Part shown: positions 25,901 through 37,053 of the stretch, in pieces
Layout: each line of letters opens with the position of its first letter
How positions within the stretch are numbered: the stretch's first letter is position 1
Assembly (NCBI RefSeq): GCF_041381155.1
Contig: NC_091134.1
Location: 1,050,001-1,114,000 of the forward strand
Direction of reading: 5' to 3'
Source of the DNA: Argopecten irradians
Lineage: Eukaryota; Mollusca; Bivalvia; Pectinida; Pectinidae
DNA length: 64,000 bases
The notes under the pieces: generated by a model
Databases searched by the model: none
Told to the model about the DNA's origin: nothing
The model's input: only the letters and a program-made list of their open reading frames with translations
Position numbers and translations under genes: made by a program

Positions 25901-26874
25901 AGAGGTTACATACAAAGTAATATTTTGAGGAAAGCACGTGAGATGACTTTTTATTTCAAGATTCCAGCTTACATTGATTTCACTGTTATTCATCACTAGT
26001 TGATAGGCTATATCCCTACATCCACCCTCGATTTCCTCAGCATCAAGTTCTGTGTCTCCTTCCCATCCTCTAGCGGCCGCATGCGCATAAGCTGCTGCCG
26101 GTGTCGCGTGTGTCACGCGCGTGGTGGTCACAATCCCCGTAGATTTACCTGCAGAAATGTTGAGGATATATCACACATTTATGAAACTGATTTTAAAAGA
26201 GCACTGTTTTTACTGGCAAATAACATTTACCTTCTTGTTTGCTCCAGTCCAAAATTGACGTCACTTCCGTTCCATGCTGTGTCGTACAATTTCCATATGC
26301 CACTCTATCATCTAATCCCAGCGTCCCAGCCTTGGCTTTGACCCCGCACAAAAAGGCTGTCCCAGTGCCTGCAGAGTCAGGAACTTGTTGGTCGGTGTTG
26401 TACGTCTAAAATTGAAATAATTGGCCCAGTTACTGACAAACAACTATTATCTTAAATAAGGGATGAACAACAAGTATGTGCCTGTAATGGCGTAAAAAAA
26501 TAAGTGATTGTTTATCTATAGTTGTACAAATCATTCATGTAGGAAATAATTAATGTCTTATTTCTCTAAACGGTAGATACCAGAAGTAATACCTTGATAA
26601 AACCTGTGTATGCGAACTTTTCATACGCCATTATGTTTTCCTCTCCTGTCTCTCCCCGGAGCTGTCCTCTGTAGATCCGGGCTGCGGTAACCGTGGATAT
26701 TCCAAGTCCGTCTCCAAGGAACAGAATGACATTCTTAGCAACGTTAGTGTTGTGCTTCTGTGTCATCATCCTCTTTAGCGTATCCTGCGCATGCGTATTC
26801 CAATATGCTGCATCTTTGAAAAGCCAAGATGCGAACAATGTTAAAGCAATTACAGGATAAACAGTGCAGGGCAT
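22684..26874 (-). CDS. alkaline phosphatase, GPI-anchored (whole gene, 9 exons)
   Basis: A zinc/magnesium phosphomonoesterase of the animal tissue-nonspecific type. Exons in order: 26874-26593, 26405-26231, 26148-25973, 25651-25547, 25260-25158, 24835-24695, 23732-23541, 23245-23144, 22997-22684. All junctions are GT-AG and all phases join, giving 1590 nt and 529 aa, close to the roughly 524 aa of vertebrate forms. Visible landmarks: signal peptide, first metal Asp in LFLGDGLG, nucleophile Ser in [29 protein letters not shown], Glu/Asp/His in [19 protein letters not shown] and SETHSGEDV. The hydrophobic C-terminus ([16 protein letters not shown]) is a GPI-attachment signal, so the enzyme should sit on the outer cell surface. 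Likely intact and active. In molluscs such enzymes are linked to mineralisation and gut phosphate handling; that role is inference here. Confidence 0.96.
23144..23245 (-). CDS. alkaline phosphatase exon 8
   Basis: It encodes [33 protein letters not shown], matching the family FTAILYGNGPG...RENVS segment. Acceptor ttatttattttctag; donor gtaggt; phase 1-1. Confidence 0.92.
23541..23732 (-). CDS. alkaline phosphatase exon 7
   Basis: It encodes [47 protein letters not shown] and ends ILG. The Asp and His zinc ligands are present. The end at 23541 was chosen because only that donor (gtaacg) gives phase 1 for exon 8. Confidence 0.94.
24130..24710 (-). repeat. 42-bp tandem array copied from the exon 6 5' splice junction
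   Basis: About 13 units counting the genuine junction. On the minus strand each unit reads cttattggttgaag|gt.., which is the last bases of alkaline phosphatase exon 6 plus the start of the intron, then taatttggcaatacatgtga. Donor variants across copies include gtgagt (two), gtaagt (one), gtaggt (several) and gttagt; the genuine site is gttggt. Copies at the far end are the most uniform; those near the exon carry more changes. Confidence 0.93.
24695..24835 (-). CDS. alkaline phosphatase exon 6
   Basis: It encodes [29 protein letters not shown] and [11 protein letters not shown] with the metal-binding Glu. Its last 13 or so bases and its donor (GAAG|gttggt) form the first unit of the 42-bp array that follows in the intron. 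The donor itself is a poorer match to consensus than many array copies. Confidence 0.95.
25158..25260 (-). CDS. alkaline phosphatase exon 5
   Basis: It encodes [10 protein letters not shown], then [20 protein letters not shown], matching the family FIWNRTEL...DYLLG region. Acceptor cgtgtttcag, donor gttagt, phase 1 exit. Confidence 0.92.
25547..25651 (-). CDS. alkaline phosphatase exon 4
   Basis: Exactly 35 codons: [10 protein letters not shown], a KTDPE segment and RADIDLVD, matching the family VIMGGGRKYM ... DLVD block. Donor gtaagt, phase 0. Confidence 0.93.
25973..26148 (-). CDS. alkaline phosphatase exon 3
   Basis: It encodes [20 protein letters not shown] and [11 protein letters not shown], holding the Mg-site His/Thr and the phosphate-contacting Arg, then [11 protein letters not shown]. 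Donor gtaagc, phase 0. Confidence 0.95.
26231..26405 (-). CDS. alkaline phosphatase exon 2 (catalytic serine)
   Basis: It encodes [20 protein letters not shown] with the nucleophile Ser in the D-S-A-G-T motif, then [11 protein letters not shown]. Enters phase 0 and leaves phase 1 with donor gtaaat. Confidence 0.95.
26593..26874 (-). CDS. alkaline phosphatase exon 1
   Basis: It encodes the signal peptide ([19 protein letters not shown]) and [19 protein letters not shown] with the first metal-binding Asp. Start chosen as the ATG opening the hydrophobic leader. Donor AAG|gtatta, phase 0. Confidence 0.95.
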
Positions 26875-27000
26875 GATCTAGGGAGTTTTCAGACAACAAG
26901 AACACCCATCACTACATTGTCCATCGTTGATTTTACGAATATAATTATTTATGCGCATTGCTTACATGTGATGTAAGTAAACTGCAGTTACTAAGTATCG
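26875..27000 (-). promoter_or_regulatory. 5' flank of alkaline phosphatase
   Basis: The start codon at 26874 is preceded by 5' UTR and promoter sequence, but no TATA box or other site could be recognised with confidence. Confidence 0.25.
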
Positions 27001-27039
27001 TCAGGTTATGGTGAATATATTAAACGCTCTGTCACTGGC

Positions 27040-27185
27040 AAAACTGGCGATACCCATAGGCGCAAAACTGGCGATACACATAGGCGCAAAACTGGCGATA
27101 CCCATAGGCGCAAAACTGGCGATACCCATAGGCGCAAAACTGGCGATACCCATAGGCGCAAAACTGGCGATACCCATAGGCACCA
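27040..27185. repeat. 24-bp tandem repeat, about 6 copies
   Basis: The unit cataggcgcaaaactggcga tacc repeats nearly perfectly, 170-310 bp upstream of the alkaline phosphatase start codon. Both strands are open across it because 24 is divisible by three. Confidence 0.95.
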
Positions 27186-27518
27186 ACCTGGAATCAGGGC
27201 AGTTCAAGGCTTACATTGATTTAGAATAACTGTTGTACTTGATAAATCATCCTGGTAACAATTTACAGGTGATACATGCAGTTTAAGTGCAATCATAAGG
27301 TTGACGTTTAACTGTTTCATGTGTTCAGGTCGCATAGTGTTTGAGAGTTTATTTATTGATGACATCTAGTGATATAACGGGTGAAACGTAATGTTAGTAC
27401 CAAGTTGTAAATTACCTTGAGCAAGAGAGCATGCTACCAAGGACATCAAACAGGATAAGAAAACCACCTAAAACAAAAATTTCAAATATTATAAATATGC
27501 ATCCGTGTCCAGCAAATT

Positions 27519-27740
27519 GCACCTTTGTCAATTACGTATCTAGAAGTTACAAATACTTATCTAATATAAATTACACCTTTGTCAATTACGTAACTAGAAG
27601 TTACAAATGCTTATCTAATATAAATTAAACCATTGTCTATTACGTATCTATAAGTTACAAATGTTTATCTAATATAAATTACACCTTTGTCAATTACGTA
27701 TCTAGAAGTTACAAATGTTTATCTAATATAAATTACAATT
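27519..27740. repeat. 54-bp tandem repeat, about 4 copies
   Basis: The unit ttacacctttgtcaattacg, taactagaagttacaaatgc, ttatctaatataaa repeats with minor changes. Confidence 0.9.
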
Positions 27741-27745
27741 ACTGT

Positions 27746-28585
27746 AAATGTACTTATCTAAGCACAACGAAATATTTTCACGCATTTACAATCATTGTTT
27801 AAGTACCAACGATCAGAATACCTTTTAAATCATAATACCTTTAAAATCATATTCTTCAAACCATCGACAAAACGATAACTTGCTTGCTTATCAAAAATAT
27901 CAAATTGCGATACGGATAAAATGCTATTTTACATCAAAACACACAAAAACTGTACCAGCATGTATGTTTTTATGAATTTTTGCATAATAATGAATTGTCT
28001 AATAAAACCAAACAGCACAAATGATTACATACCCGCTTCCGTACAGGGGACATGCTACCAGTCCAGGCTCCGTTAGTTTTCTTATCATGGCTTTATAGAC
28101 GATAGTAAACACAATGGTCCTACCGAATAGAGGTCAAAGGTCATATCGGAACAGGTATGGTTACCTGGCCGGAGCATTAACTTACTAATCAAATACCTGA
28201 TAATAATTAAGTGGTACCCGTCGAGTCGTTAAAATGCATGACAATCTACCATGTAGGCGAGAAACCAGTACCCGAGTAAAACAAACCACCTACCTACCGG
28301 TAGTGAGGTGGATGTGAGCTCTTGTACTGGTTGTGTTCTGTGCAACCGGTGTTCATGAGTATCCATAATATCAGTAAACTTTGAAAAAATGCAGTTTATT
28401 GGCGAGGTAGCAATAAAATTGGAGTACGTGTAGACACGGCTGATATATGGCTGCTATAACCACTTTACACAGCATTATGTGTACAACTTGTATACCTACA
28501 TCTACCTAAGTACCATCGGACTAATCTGCTGAGATTAGTTTAACCATTATAGCCGATGACATGTCGGTTTTTGTTTTAGTCGACT
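27746..28585. other. intergenic, nothing recognised
   Basis: No exon, RNA or repeat could be supported between the 54-bp and 27-bp arrays. Confidence 0.45.
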
Positions 28586-28589
28586 ATGA

Positions 28590-31075
28590 GATATTTAATA
28601 CCATTGCCGGTAAATTAAAACTGAATACCATAGCCGGTAAATTAAAACTGAATAAAATCGCCGGTGAAATGAAACTGAATACCATAGCCGGTGAATTAAA
28701 ACTGAATACCACAGCCGGTAAATTAAAACTAAATACCATAGCCGGTAAATTAAAACTGAATACCATAGCCGGTAAATAAAACTAATACCATAGCCATTAA
28801 ATTAAAACTAAATACCATAGCCTGTAAAATAAAACTAAATACCATAGCCGGTAAAATAAAACTGAATACCATAGCCGGTAAATTAAAACTGAATACCATA
28901 GCCAGTGAAATAAAACTAAATACCATAGCCAGTAAATTAAAACTGAATACCATAGCCGGTAAATTAAAACTGAATACCATAGCCTGTGAAATAAAACTAA
29001 ATACCATAGCCGGTAAATTAAAACTAAATACCATAGCCGGTAAATAAAACAAATACCATAGCCGGTAAATTAAAACTGAATACCATAGCCAGTGAAATAA
29101 AACTAAATACCATAGCCGGTAAATTAAAACTGAATACCATAGCCTGTGAAATAAAACTAAATACCATAGCCGGTAAATTAAAACTGAATACCATAGCCGG
29201 TAAATAAAATAAATACCATAGCCGGTAAATTAAAACTGAATACCATAGCCAGTGAAAAAAACTAAATATCAAAGCCGGCAAATTAAAACTGAATACCATA
29301 GCCTGTGAAATAAAACTGAATACCATAGCCGGTAAATTAAAACTAAATACCATAGCCGGTAAATAAAACTGAATACCATAGCCGGTAAATTAAAAGCCTA
29401 ATAAAAATACCATAGCCGGTGAAATAAAACTGAATACCATAGCCGGTAAATTAAAACTGAATACCATAGCCTGTGAAATAAAACTGAATACCATAGCCGG
29501 TAAATTAAAACTGAATACCATAGCCGGTAAATTAAAACTGAATACCATAGCCGGTGAAATAAAACTGAATACCATAGCCGGTAAATTAAAACTGAATACC
29601 ATAGCCGGTGAAATAAAACTGAATACCATAGCCGGTAAATTAAAACTGAATACCATAGCCGGTAAATTAAAACTGAATACCATAGCCGGTGAAATAAAAC
29701 TGAATACCATAGCCGGTATAATTAAACCATAGCCTGTGAAATAAAACTGAATACCATAGCCGGTAAATTAAAACTGAATACCATAGCCGGTAAATTAAAA
29801 CTGAATACCATAGCCTGTGAAATAAAACTGAATACCATAGCCGGTAAATTAAAACTGAATACCATAGCCGGTAAATTAAAACTGAATACCATAGCCGGTA
29901 AATTAAAACTGAATACCATAGCCGGTGAAATAAAACTGAATACCATAGCCGGTAAATTAAAACTGAATACCATAGCCTGTGAAATAAAACTAAATACCAT
30001 AGCCGGTAAATTAAAACTAAATACCATAGCCGGTAAATAAAACTAAATACCATAGCCGGTAAATTAAAACTGAATACCATAGCCAGTGAAATAAAACTGA
30101 ATACCATAGCCGGTAAATTAAAACTGAATACCATAGCCTGTGAAATAAAACTGAATACCATAGCCGGTAAATTAAAACTGAATACCATAGCCTGTGAAAT
30201 AAAACTGAATACCATAGCCGGTAAATTAAAACTGAATACCATGGCCTGTAAAATAAAACTGAATACCATAGCCGGTAAATTAAAACTGAATACCATAGCC
30301 GGTGAAATAAAACTGAATACCATAGCCGGTGAATTAAAACTGAATACCATAGCCGGTAAATTAAAACTGAATACCATAGCCGGTAAATTAAAACTGAATA
30401 CCATAGCCGGTGAAATTAAAACTGAATACCATAGCCATGAAATAAAACTGAAACCATAGCCGTGTAAATAAAAAAGCTGAATACAATACCAGGTAAATTA
30501 AAACTGAATACCATAGCCGGTGAAATAAAACTGAATACCATAGCCGGTAAATTAAAACTGAATACCATAGCCGTGAAATAAAACTGAATACCATAGCCGG
30601 TAAATTAAAACTGAATACCATAGCCGTGAAATAAACTAATACATGCCGTAATAAAACTGAATACCATAGCCGGTAAATTAAAACTGAATACCATAGCCGG
30701 TAAATTAAAACTGAATACCATAGCCGTGAATAAAACTAATACCATAGCGGTGAATTAAAACAATACCATACCGGTAATAAACTAACCTAGCCGGTAAATT
30801 AAAACTGAATACCATAGCGGTAAATAAAACTGAATACCATAGCCGGTGAATTAAAACTAAATACCATAGCCGGTTAAATTAAAACTGAATACCATAGCCG
30901 GTAAATTAAAACTAAATACCATAGCCGGTAAATTAAAACTAATACCATAGCCGGAAATTAAAACTAATACCATAGCCGGTAAATTAAAACTAAATACCAT
31001 AGCCGGTGAATTAAAACTTACTACCATTGCCGGTGAATTAAAACTAAATACCATAGCCGGTGAATTAAAACTCAA
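28590..31075. repeat. 27-bp minisatellite, about 90 copies
   Basis: The unit ataccatagccggtaaatta aaactga recurs with GGTAAA/GGTGAA/TGTGAA/AGTGAA variants. The variants are mixed through the array in short runs. Unit decay and small indels concentrate between 30420 and 30970. Long open frames on both strands simply reflect the 9-codon period. Confidence 0.96.
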
Positions 31076-31079
31076 CTTC

Positions 31080-31740
31080 TGAAAGGGAAACTTCCATTGC
31101 CATTCTATTTCCGGGACTATCTAGACCGTTTTTTCTGTCAGTTTCATAATGCACAAAGTCGTCTAACTCACGGCAACTCTCTAGAGTCTTGACCATTTCA
31201 CACGAGACTATATCACCAGTGATTACAAGTCAATAAAATACATTGGTATGACTTGTTATCAGACCCTTTAGTCCAGTGTAGTTATCTAAGGGTCAATATA
31301 ATATAACAATCACTATACCGATTTATCGATGCACACACAAATTAATCAGTGTTTTCCTCTTATACACAACATTAACAAAATCGTGTCGGATGGAGTCAGA
31401 TAATCCCAAATGTTTATGATATATGACTAACAAAAAAATAAAATTGAAAGTTTTCACATTTAGTTATTGTTATTGGCTAAGTGCCTTCTGTTGTAAAATT
31501 CAAATGTCTCTCATACCGCCAAGCTTTTCTTTCAGGAAAGGAAATGTTGCCATTTTTATGTCGCCAAAGCAAGATGTCAAGGCGTTAAGTTCCTTAGAAA
31601 CCAATACATTATTAAAAGACCAAGGTGACACTGAGCTTCATCAAAATCTACTTGTGTCAATAAATATAAAATTGTTTACACGGTTGCAATCTCCAAAAAA
31701 CCACAAGCAATCACAATATATTGCACTCCAAAATATGGCA
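31080..31740. other. intergenic, nothing recognised
   Basis: Unique-looking sequence with no supported exon. Confidence 0.4.
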
Positions 31741-32015
31741 GTTGGTGTGTGTTCTGGGGGACTGCAGTATATTCGTGTTGTAATAGCAGAGCTTTTATTC
31801 AAAGGAGAAAAAATAACCAGCATTTCGTCGCCTTTTTACGACCACCTTCATTAGATGCAGCAGCTATAACTCCTCACACACAAGGTCATGTTATAGGTCA
31901 TTCAGCTTATCAACCAACAGATCTATGGGAGGCCATCATTAAATGCCTTCTAGATCTGCTGTCAATAGAACCTTAAGCCCAACACATCTATGGGAGGCCG
32001 TCCTTAAATGACTTC

Positions 32016-32123
32016 TGGGCCCGGCACCATAAAACTTTCTCAGACAAATTCTTTACTCAAGTCTATGTAAAACCATATACATGAGTGAAAATCTGTCTGC
32101 GAAAGTTTTATGCTGCTGGGCCC
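32016..32123. mobile_element. foldback (hairpin) element
   Basis: Arms gggcccggcaccataaaact and agttttatgctgctgggccc are inverted and enclose a further pairing stem (cagacaaattctttactc / gagtgaaaatctgtctg). Confidence 0.75.
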
Positions 32124-32135
32124 TGCTGTCAATAG

Positions 32136-32574
32136 GACCTTAAGCCCAACCTAATCGGAATATAAGTAGCGGTTGCTGTAAACTTGACTATAGGAACAAA
32201 GTATGTTCATGTGTTATAGTTAATGTTTAAAGAGACTCAGAATATTGTCTAAAGGTAAAGATGTCGACGAGACTGAAACTTGACCTTAAGCACAACCTAA
32301 TCAGAATATAAGTAGCGGTTATATAAACTTGACTATAGGAACAAAGTATGTTCATGTGTGTTATAGTTAATGTTTAAAGAGACTCAGAATATTGTCAAAA
32401 GGTAAAGAGGTCGACGAGACTGAAACTTGACCTTAAGCCAACCCAATCAGAATATAAGTAGCGGTTATGAACACTTGACTATAGGAACAAAGTATGTTCA
32501 TGTGTTATAGTTGATGTTTAAAGAGACTCAGAATCTTATCTAAAGGTAAAGAGGTCGACGAGACTGAAACTTGT
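32136..32574. repeat. 146-bp tandem triplication
   Basis: Three copies start at 32136, 32282 and 32429 (gaccttaagcccaacctaat) and end at gacgagactgaaactt. The copies are about 95 percent alike by eye. Confidence 0.9.
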
Positions 32575-33049
32575 AAACAGCGCCAAAAATACAAATATGA
32601 CAAATTAGTCCACTGTACAATTCATAACAACTGGTATGTTATGGATGATTACATTAAACGGCCACGACTGAAGGAATTGGTTGAATACATGTTTTGGTAC
32701 GGTATGCGTTCGGAATACCAGGGAGTCACTAGACACTTTATTTGTCGTTGTTTCCGACTAAAATTCTAACATGACACTGTGTGTGAATGATAAGAGAAGT
32801 TCCCAGAGCAAATCCTCCGATCTTGTATCGACATCGATTCTGAAAAGTCCTATAATTCGCAGAAACGAAATGTCTGACCTTTGAACTCTTGGCCATGACG
32901 AGATGGATGATGGGGACTACAGTATATTCGTGTTGTAATAGCAGAGCTTTTATTCAAAGGAGAAAAAAATCCAGCATCGTCGCCTTTTTACGACCCCCTT
33001 CATTAGATGCAGCAGGTATAACTCCTCACACACAAGGCAATTCGTAGAA

Positions 33050-34390
33050 ACGAAATGTCTGACCTTTGAACTCATGGCCATGACGAAATTGATGATCCAT
33101 AATAGAATGAACTAGTGATGAAATAACTTGTCATTAAAGCAAAATCCCTGGTCCATTTTACATGCTATCTGTTGTAGTGGTGTGTTTTACTGCTAGAACC
33201 CTGTTTTAAATTAATCGATGCATGATGTATCATGTCATGATCAGTCTACATCAACCCGTATTAGTTCTTGTTGTTTTGTTCATAATTTAGTTATTAGCTA
33301 ACAACTAAAAAATAATATTTTATTTTTGCAAACATGTAATTTCCTCATTAATGCATGCATCTATTTCTTTCAACCACCATGTTACTGAATAGGAAAGATA
33401 AAGGATCGCTCCCCATCCCCAACCTTGCTGTATCCCATAATCCTATAAAATGTTTGTTATACTTTACGAAAGGAAAATAATGAATGGAAAATAATTTTGA
33501 AAGACTTTGGAAACTTGTAATTTTAAAAAAGTTTGACCTGTGTGAATGTGTGTGAATGTTTATGTTATGTTTTGAAATCATAATAATAATGAATAAAACG
33601 AAAATGACAACAGTGAAGACATTTAGAATTGAAATGTTATTTTATTAAAAAGTAAGTCACACAAAAAAGTGGTTTATAGTATTGTAAACTACCTAAATAA
33701 ATCATTGAGCAATAGAGTAAGACTAGACTGGAGGGAATGATTATTATGCCATGTTTATTAAAAATGTATCATTGAATTAACGTTATAGGCATAGCATTTA
33801 TATTATAATTAACAGGAAGAGAAAGGACGTTTTCTCCGTCAGCTGAAACGTTTGTCTAATACACGACATATCAGTAACCCTTAAGGAGTAAGTACTGCTG
33901 AACAATACTTATTTTATACACGAGTTCTCTAGTAATAAACTACACTTTAATGACCTGGTACATAGACTAATGCTTTATGACTGATAACTCTCAAACTTTC
34001 GCAATATTGCCTTTATAGGAGATCAAAAAATGAAAACGCATAAACTATTTGTTCGTTTATAAAAATGATACAATCGCATGGCAGGAATAAAGGCGAGACA
34101 GTTAATACATGTACATTATGGTCAGAGACAGACTCAAGGATTTCCAATAAATATATTTTCATACTGATTTGACATTGATTTGAATTTTGGCACTTTTCTT
34201 TAAAAAATCGTTTTTGTTTCGGAATAACATGTATTTACTTGGTACATATACAATATATCTTAAGTAAAATGTAGACAATTGATTTGCTTTAGATAAAATA
34301 TATATGTATTCTAAATTGTAACAGAAATAATACAAAAATAAATTATTTAATAGATAACATCATGTTTTAAATTATAGCGACTAGCGAATT
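33050..34390. other. intergenic, nothing recognised
   Basis: AT-rich sequence without supported exons or repeats. Confidence 0.45.
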
Positions 34391-34391
34391 C

Positions 34392-34640
34392 TGTAAACCA
34401 ACTTTCTTTCACGAAAGTAAATCACATGCGTAAGACAGTTGGTTTACGTTATTCCGAATTTGCATATTACAGTGTTATCTGCACTTGCGGGTAGGTATTG
34501 ATTGTGACGTCATGTGTTTGGGAGCGTAACGTCATACGTTTCGGAGAAAACGACGTGAATTGTGCTCACAAAATAATGACGTAACAATCGATACCTACCC
34601 GCAAGGAAGCTAACTCTGTAATATGCAGAGACGGAATATA
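34392..34640. mobile_element. nested foldback elements
   Basis: A small hairpin at 34396-34449 (gtaaaccaact / agttggtttac) is followed by a larger inverted repeat, 34450-34640, with arms of about 60 bp (gcatattacag..ttgcgggtaggtat and its complement). The inner part carries several TGACGT words. No coding capacity. Confidence 0.75.
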
Positions 34641-35568
34641 TACAGTATCAAATCTCGATGTCGGAATGCGGTCAACTCACCCCGAGTCATCGTGTTTTAG
34701 TAAAATAAGCTTAAATGTCTTATGTGATATTTAGCTGGAATTGGCAAATTATAGGATCTTTTAGTTTAGTTTTATGAGTTGGAGGTAACTAAAATAATTC
34801 GATAAAAACTATTCTAAATCAAGTTATTGCCAAATCTACATGAAAGGATAGAATGCCCTTTTAAAGAATACCTACATAATAATAACTTGATATCCAAAAG
34901 ATGTGGTTATTAGTTAACCCGAAAACGTAAATGATAATCCTTACTTTGAAGTAAATGAAAATTTATACAAAACTTAAGTGTTGTATAATGCCGTTAAGTT
35001 TGCCCTTTTTTGGACCACAATCAAGCAATTGAGGTAGAAATTGAGATTTTTTTTAAATAATAAGCTATATACGGTACGCTATTTCTTACTGAGAAGTGTA
35101 TCTGGTAATATAACCATCTCGCTTTAGCAGATATCTATCTCGGTATTACAAGATGATTCAATTCGTAATTTCTTATAACAAAATACAAAGGTATTTATCT
35201 CGCGTTACAATAATTCGATCGCATTAATATTCATTTCGTAATAGGAAGATATGAAGAGATTCAAGATGACATCAAATGTGTCTGTTGTCGCGTTATAAAT
35301 TTAGTTTCTTTTATCTTGTGCTCCTGTCGCTTCCATGCTTTAGGTAAGACGTGATACAGACAATGCGACCTTACCCTAGGGATGTGAGTATATGTCCGGG
35401 ATGACATGATTGGTAACAACAGATCAATTTCCTACCCCGTTCCATAGAGGCTATGAAACGAAATAAGAATAGGGATCTGTATTCTGAATCGCCATAAACG
35501 GGATTACAGGGTAAAAATAAGCTCAACAAGGTGAGATTTCTTCATTTCCTGATGATAAAACTGAATTC

Positions 35569-35584
35569 TCATCCTTCATCGTCT
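35569..35584 (-). CDS. coiled-coil gene, possible terminal exon
   Basis: A strong acceptor (tttttttaccctttcag) is followed by 16 nt that, in the phase left by the previous exon, encode GDDEG and TGA. The total becomes 939 nt, divisible by three. The frame fits but so short a terminal piece is weak evidence. Confidence 0.3.
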
Positions 35585-36111
35585 CTGAAAGGGTAAAAAA
35601 ACATCGTGAATAGTAAATACAATAGTATATGCTTTAAAACACTAAAATAGTTAATGATATATACTTCATTTCTTAGTTTAGATGTACAGTATAGCAAGGA
35701 TTAGTCACTGACAAAATAATTGATTCGCTGAGAAAATAACACGGTATCACATCTGATCCCATACACATTAAGAAAATAAAAAATATACGAATTATTTTCG
35801 TTGGTGGGTTGAATTTCGAGATAATTAATTATTCAATTATTTCTTCCTACCTATTCACGCCCCCTCAAATGGCCTAAATATAACCTAATCACAAAGTTTG
35901 TTGAATGTCTATACAAAACTGTTACATTACTGGATATATCGATACAGCATTCATTTATAACTTTTACTCTAGACCAAAAAGTTCGATTACGTGTTGGTAC
36001 AACTCGGAACTAAAACATGAAATAAAAGGCCTAAACCTATGAAGGTGGGAAATAACTGAAGATGTGAAAAGCCCGAGGGACTTAAAATCTACCAGTAGCA
36101 TGTGATATACC

Positions 36112-36215
36112 ACGTATCAGTTACCTCCAAACACATATCAGTACCTCTACACACATATCAGTACCTCTAAACACACAGTACCTCTAAACACATATATTCA
36201 GTACCTCTAAACACA
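36112..36215. repeat. short tandem repeat of about 20 bp, 5 copies
   Basis: Irregular units of cagtacctctaaacacatat with length variation. Confidence 0.8.
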
Positions 36216-36229
36216 TATAATTCAATTTT

Positions 36230-36560
36230 GATTGTAACGAGCATTTTCATTAGCTTTAAAATTCACTTTATCAGCCCATAAAGGGAAAAAATGGCGTCGC
36301 CGTTTGTGACAGCGTAATGATTTCATGGACAAAAGAGTCCCAAATGAATTTTTGATATTGAAGAGATGGTCTTAAGTAAATCGAATTAAAAGGTTAATTT
36401 GAAAAGATTATTTTATATCATGGAGATATATAACACAAAAATCTGAGTGTACCCTCATCATAAACCACTTCGCGGTTTACCTAGAGTACACTCAGATTTT
36501 TGTGTTATATCTCCATAACATAGAAATTCTATTCAAATTAATCCTTAATACAAAATAATC
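36230..36560 (+). mobile_element. dispersed non-autonomous element with hairpin core, copy 1
   Basis: The 5' part (about 36275-36345: aaaatggcgtcgccgtttg .. aaaagagtcc) matches 44700-44780. The core, 36390-36545, is an inverted repeat: atggagatatataacacaaa and tttgtgttatatctccat, with an inner taaaccacttcgcggttta hairpin. The copy at 44670-44945 has the same layout. Confidence 0.7.
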
Positions 36561-36866
36561 CCAACTATTTTACTGTTTAACGTAAATATTCTGTACTCTG
36601 CCTTATTTTCACATTATACCTCAGATCAGTATCTCGAAACACATATACAACGCCTTATTTTCGTGCATACAAAATTTTGCGTCATCGTTATATTTTTTAA
36701 CAAATTCACGAATACATCAATTCGCGATTAAAGATTTTTATTGACAATCGTACATTGATGTTTTATACAATTATTCACGTAATATTTATTTAAAAAATTC
36801 GCGTTCGAACTCTCCCAAAATTACGCAAAAATGGGCTTCTAGCGAAAATAAATAATATATACAAAC

Positions 36867-37053
36867 CCGACAGTGCTGACCAGCCTATCCAGATCGCCCA
36901 GCTCTCTGAGTAAGACATCCGCTGTATTTTCTGGATTTTTCCGCACCCATCCCACCAGCCAACGAGCCACCGTGTTGTTAAATGTGTCGGGAAAATCGTA
37001 GTATCCCTTGGAATTGGACGTGAAAAGTATTTCCAATTCTACAGGGATTTTAC
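36867..37053 (-). CDS. coiled-coil gene, third coding exon
   Basis: Acceptor gatttctttcaaag; encodes GKIPVELEILFTSNSKGYYD, FPDTFNNTVARWLVGWV and DLDRLVSTVG, then donor gtttgt with phase 2 out. Confidence 0.75.

Larger units (their letters stand above)
31745..33040. mobile_element. composite block of dispersed-repeat pieces and duplications
   Basis: The segment at about 31755-31895 (ctgcagtatattcgtgttgt, aatagcagagcttttattca, then cgacc...cattagatgcagca) recurs at about 32920-33035. Between them lie a foldback element (32016-32123) and a 146-bp triplication (32136-32574). Fragments such as gggaggccgtccttaaatga and ctgtcaataggaccttaa match the tail of the dispersed repeat family. Confidence 0.55.

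Noticed and set aside
28561-31075. Open frames of up to 245 codons in the 27-bp array
   Set aside because: Nine-codon periodic translations on both strands, with no gene context.
31423-31854. 143-codon plus-strand frame
   Set aside because: Its 3' half overlaps a duplicated dispersed-repeat piece, and no domain or splice structure supports it.
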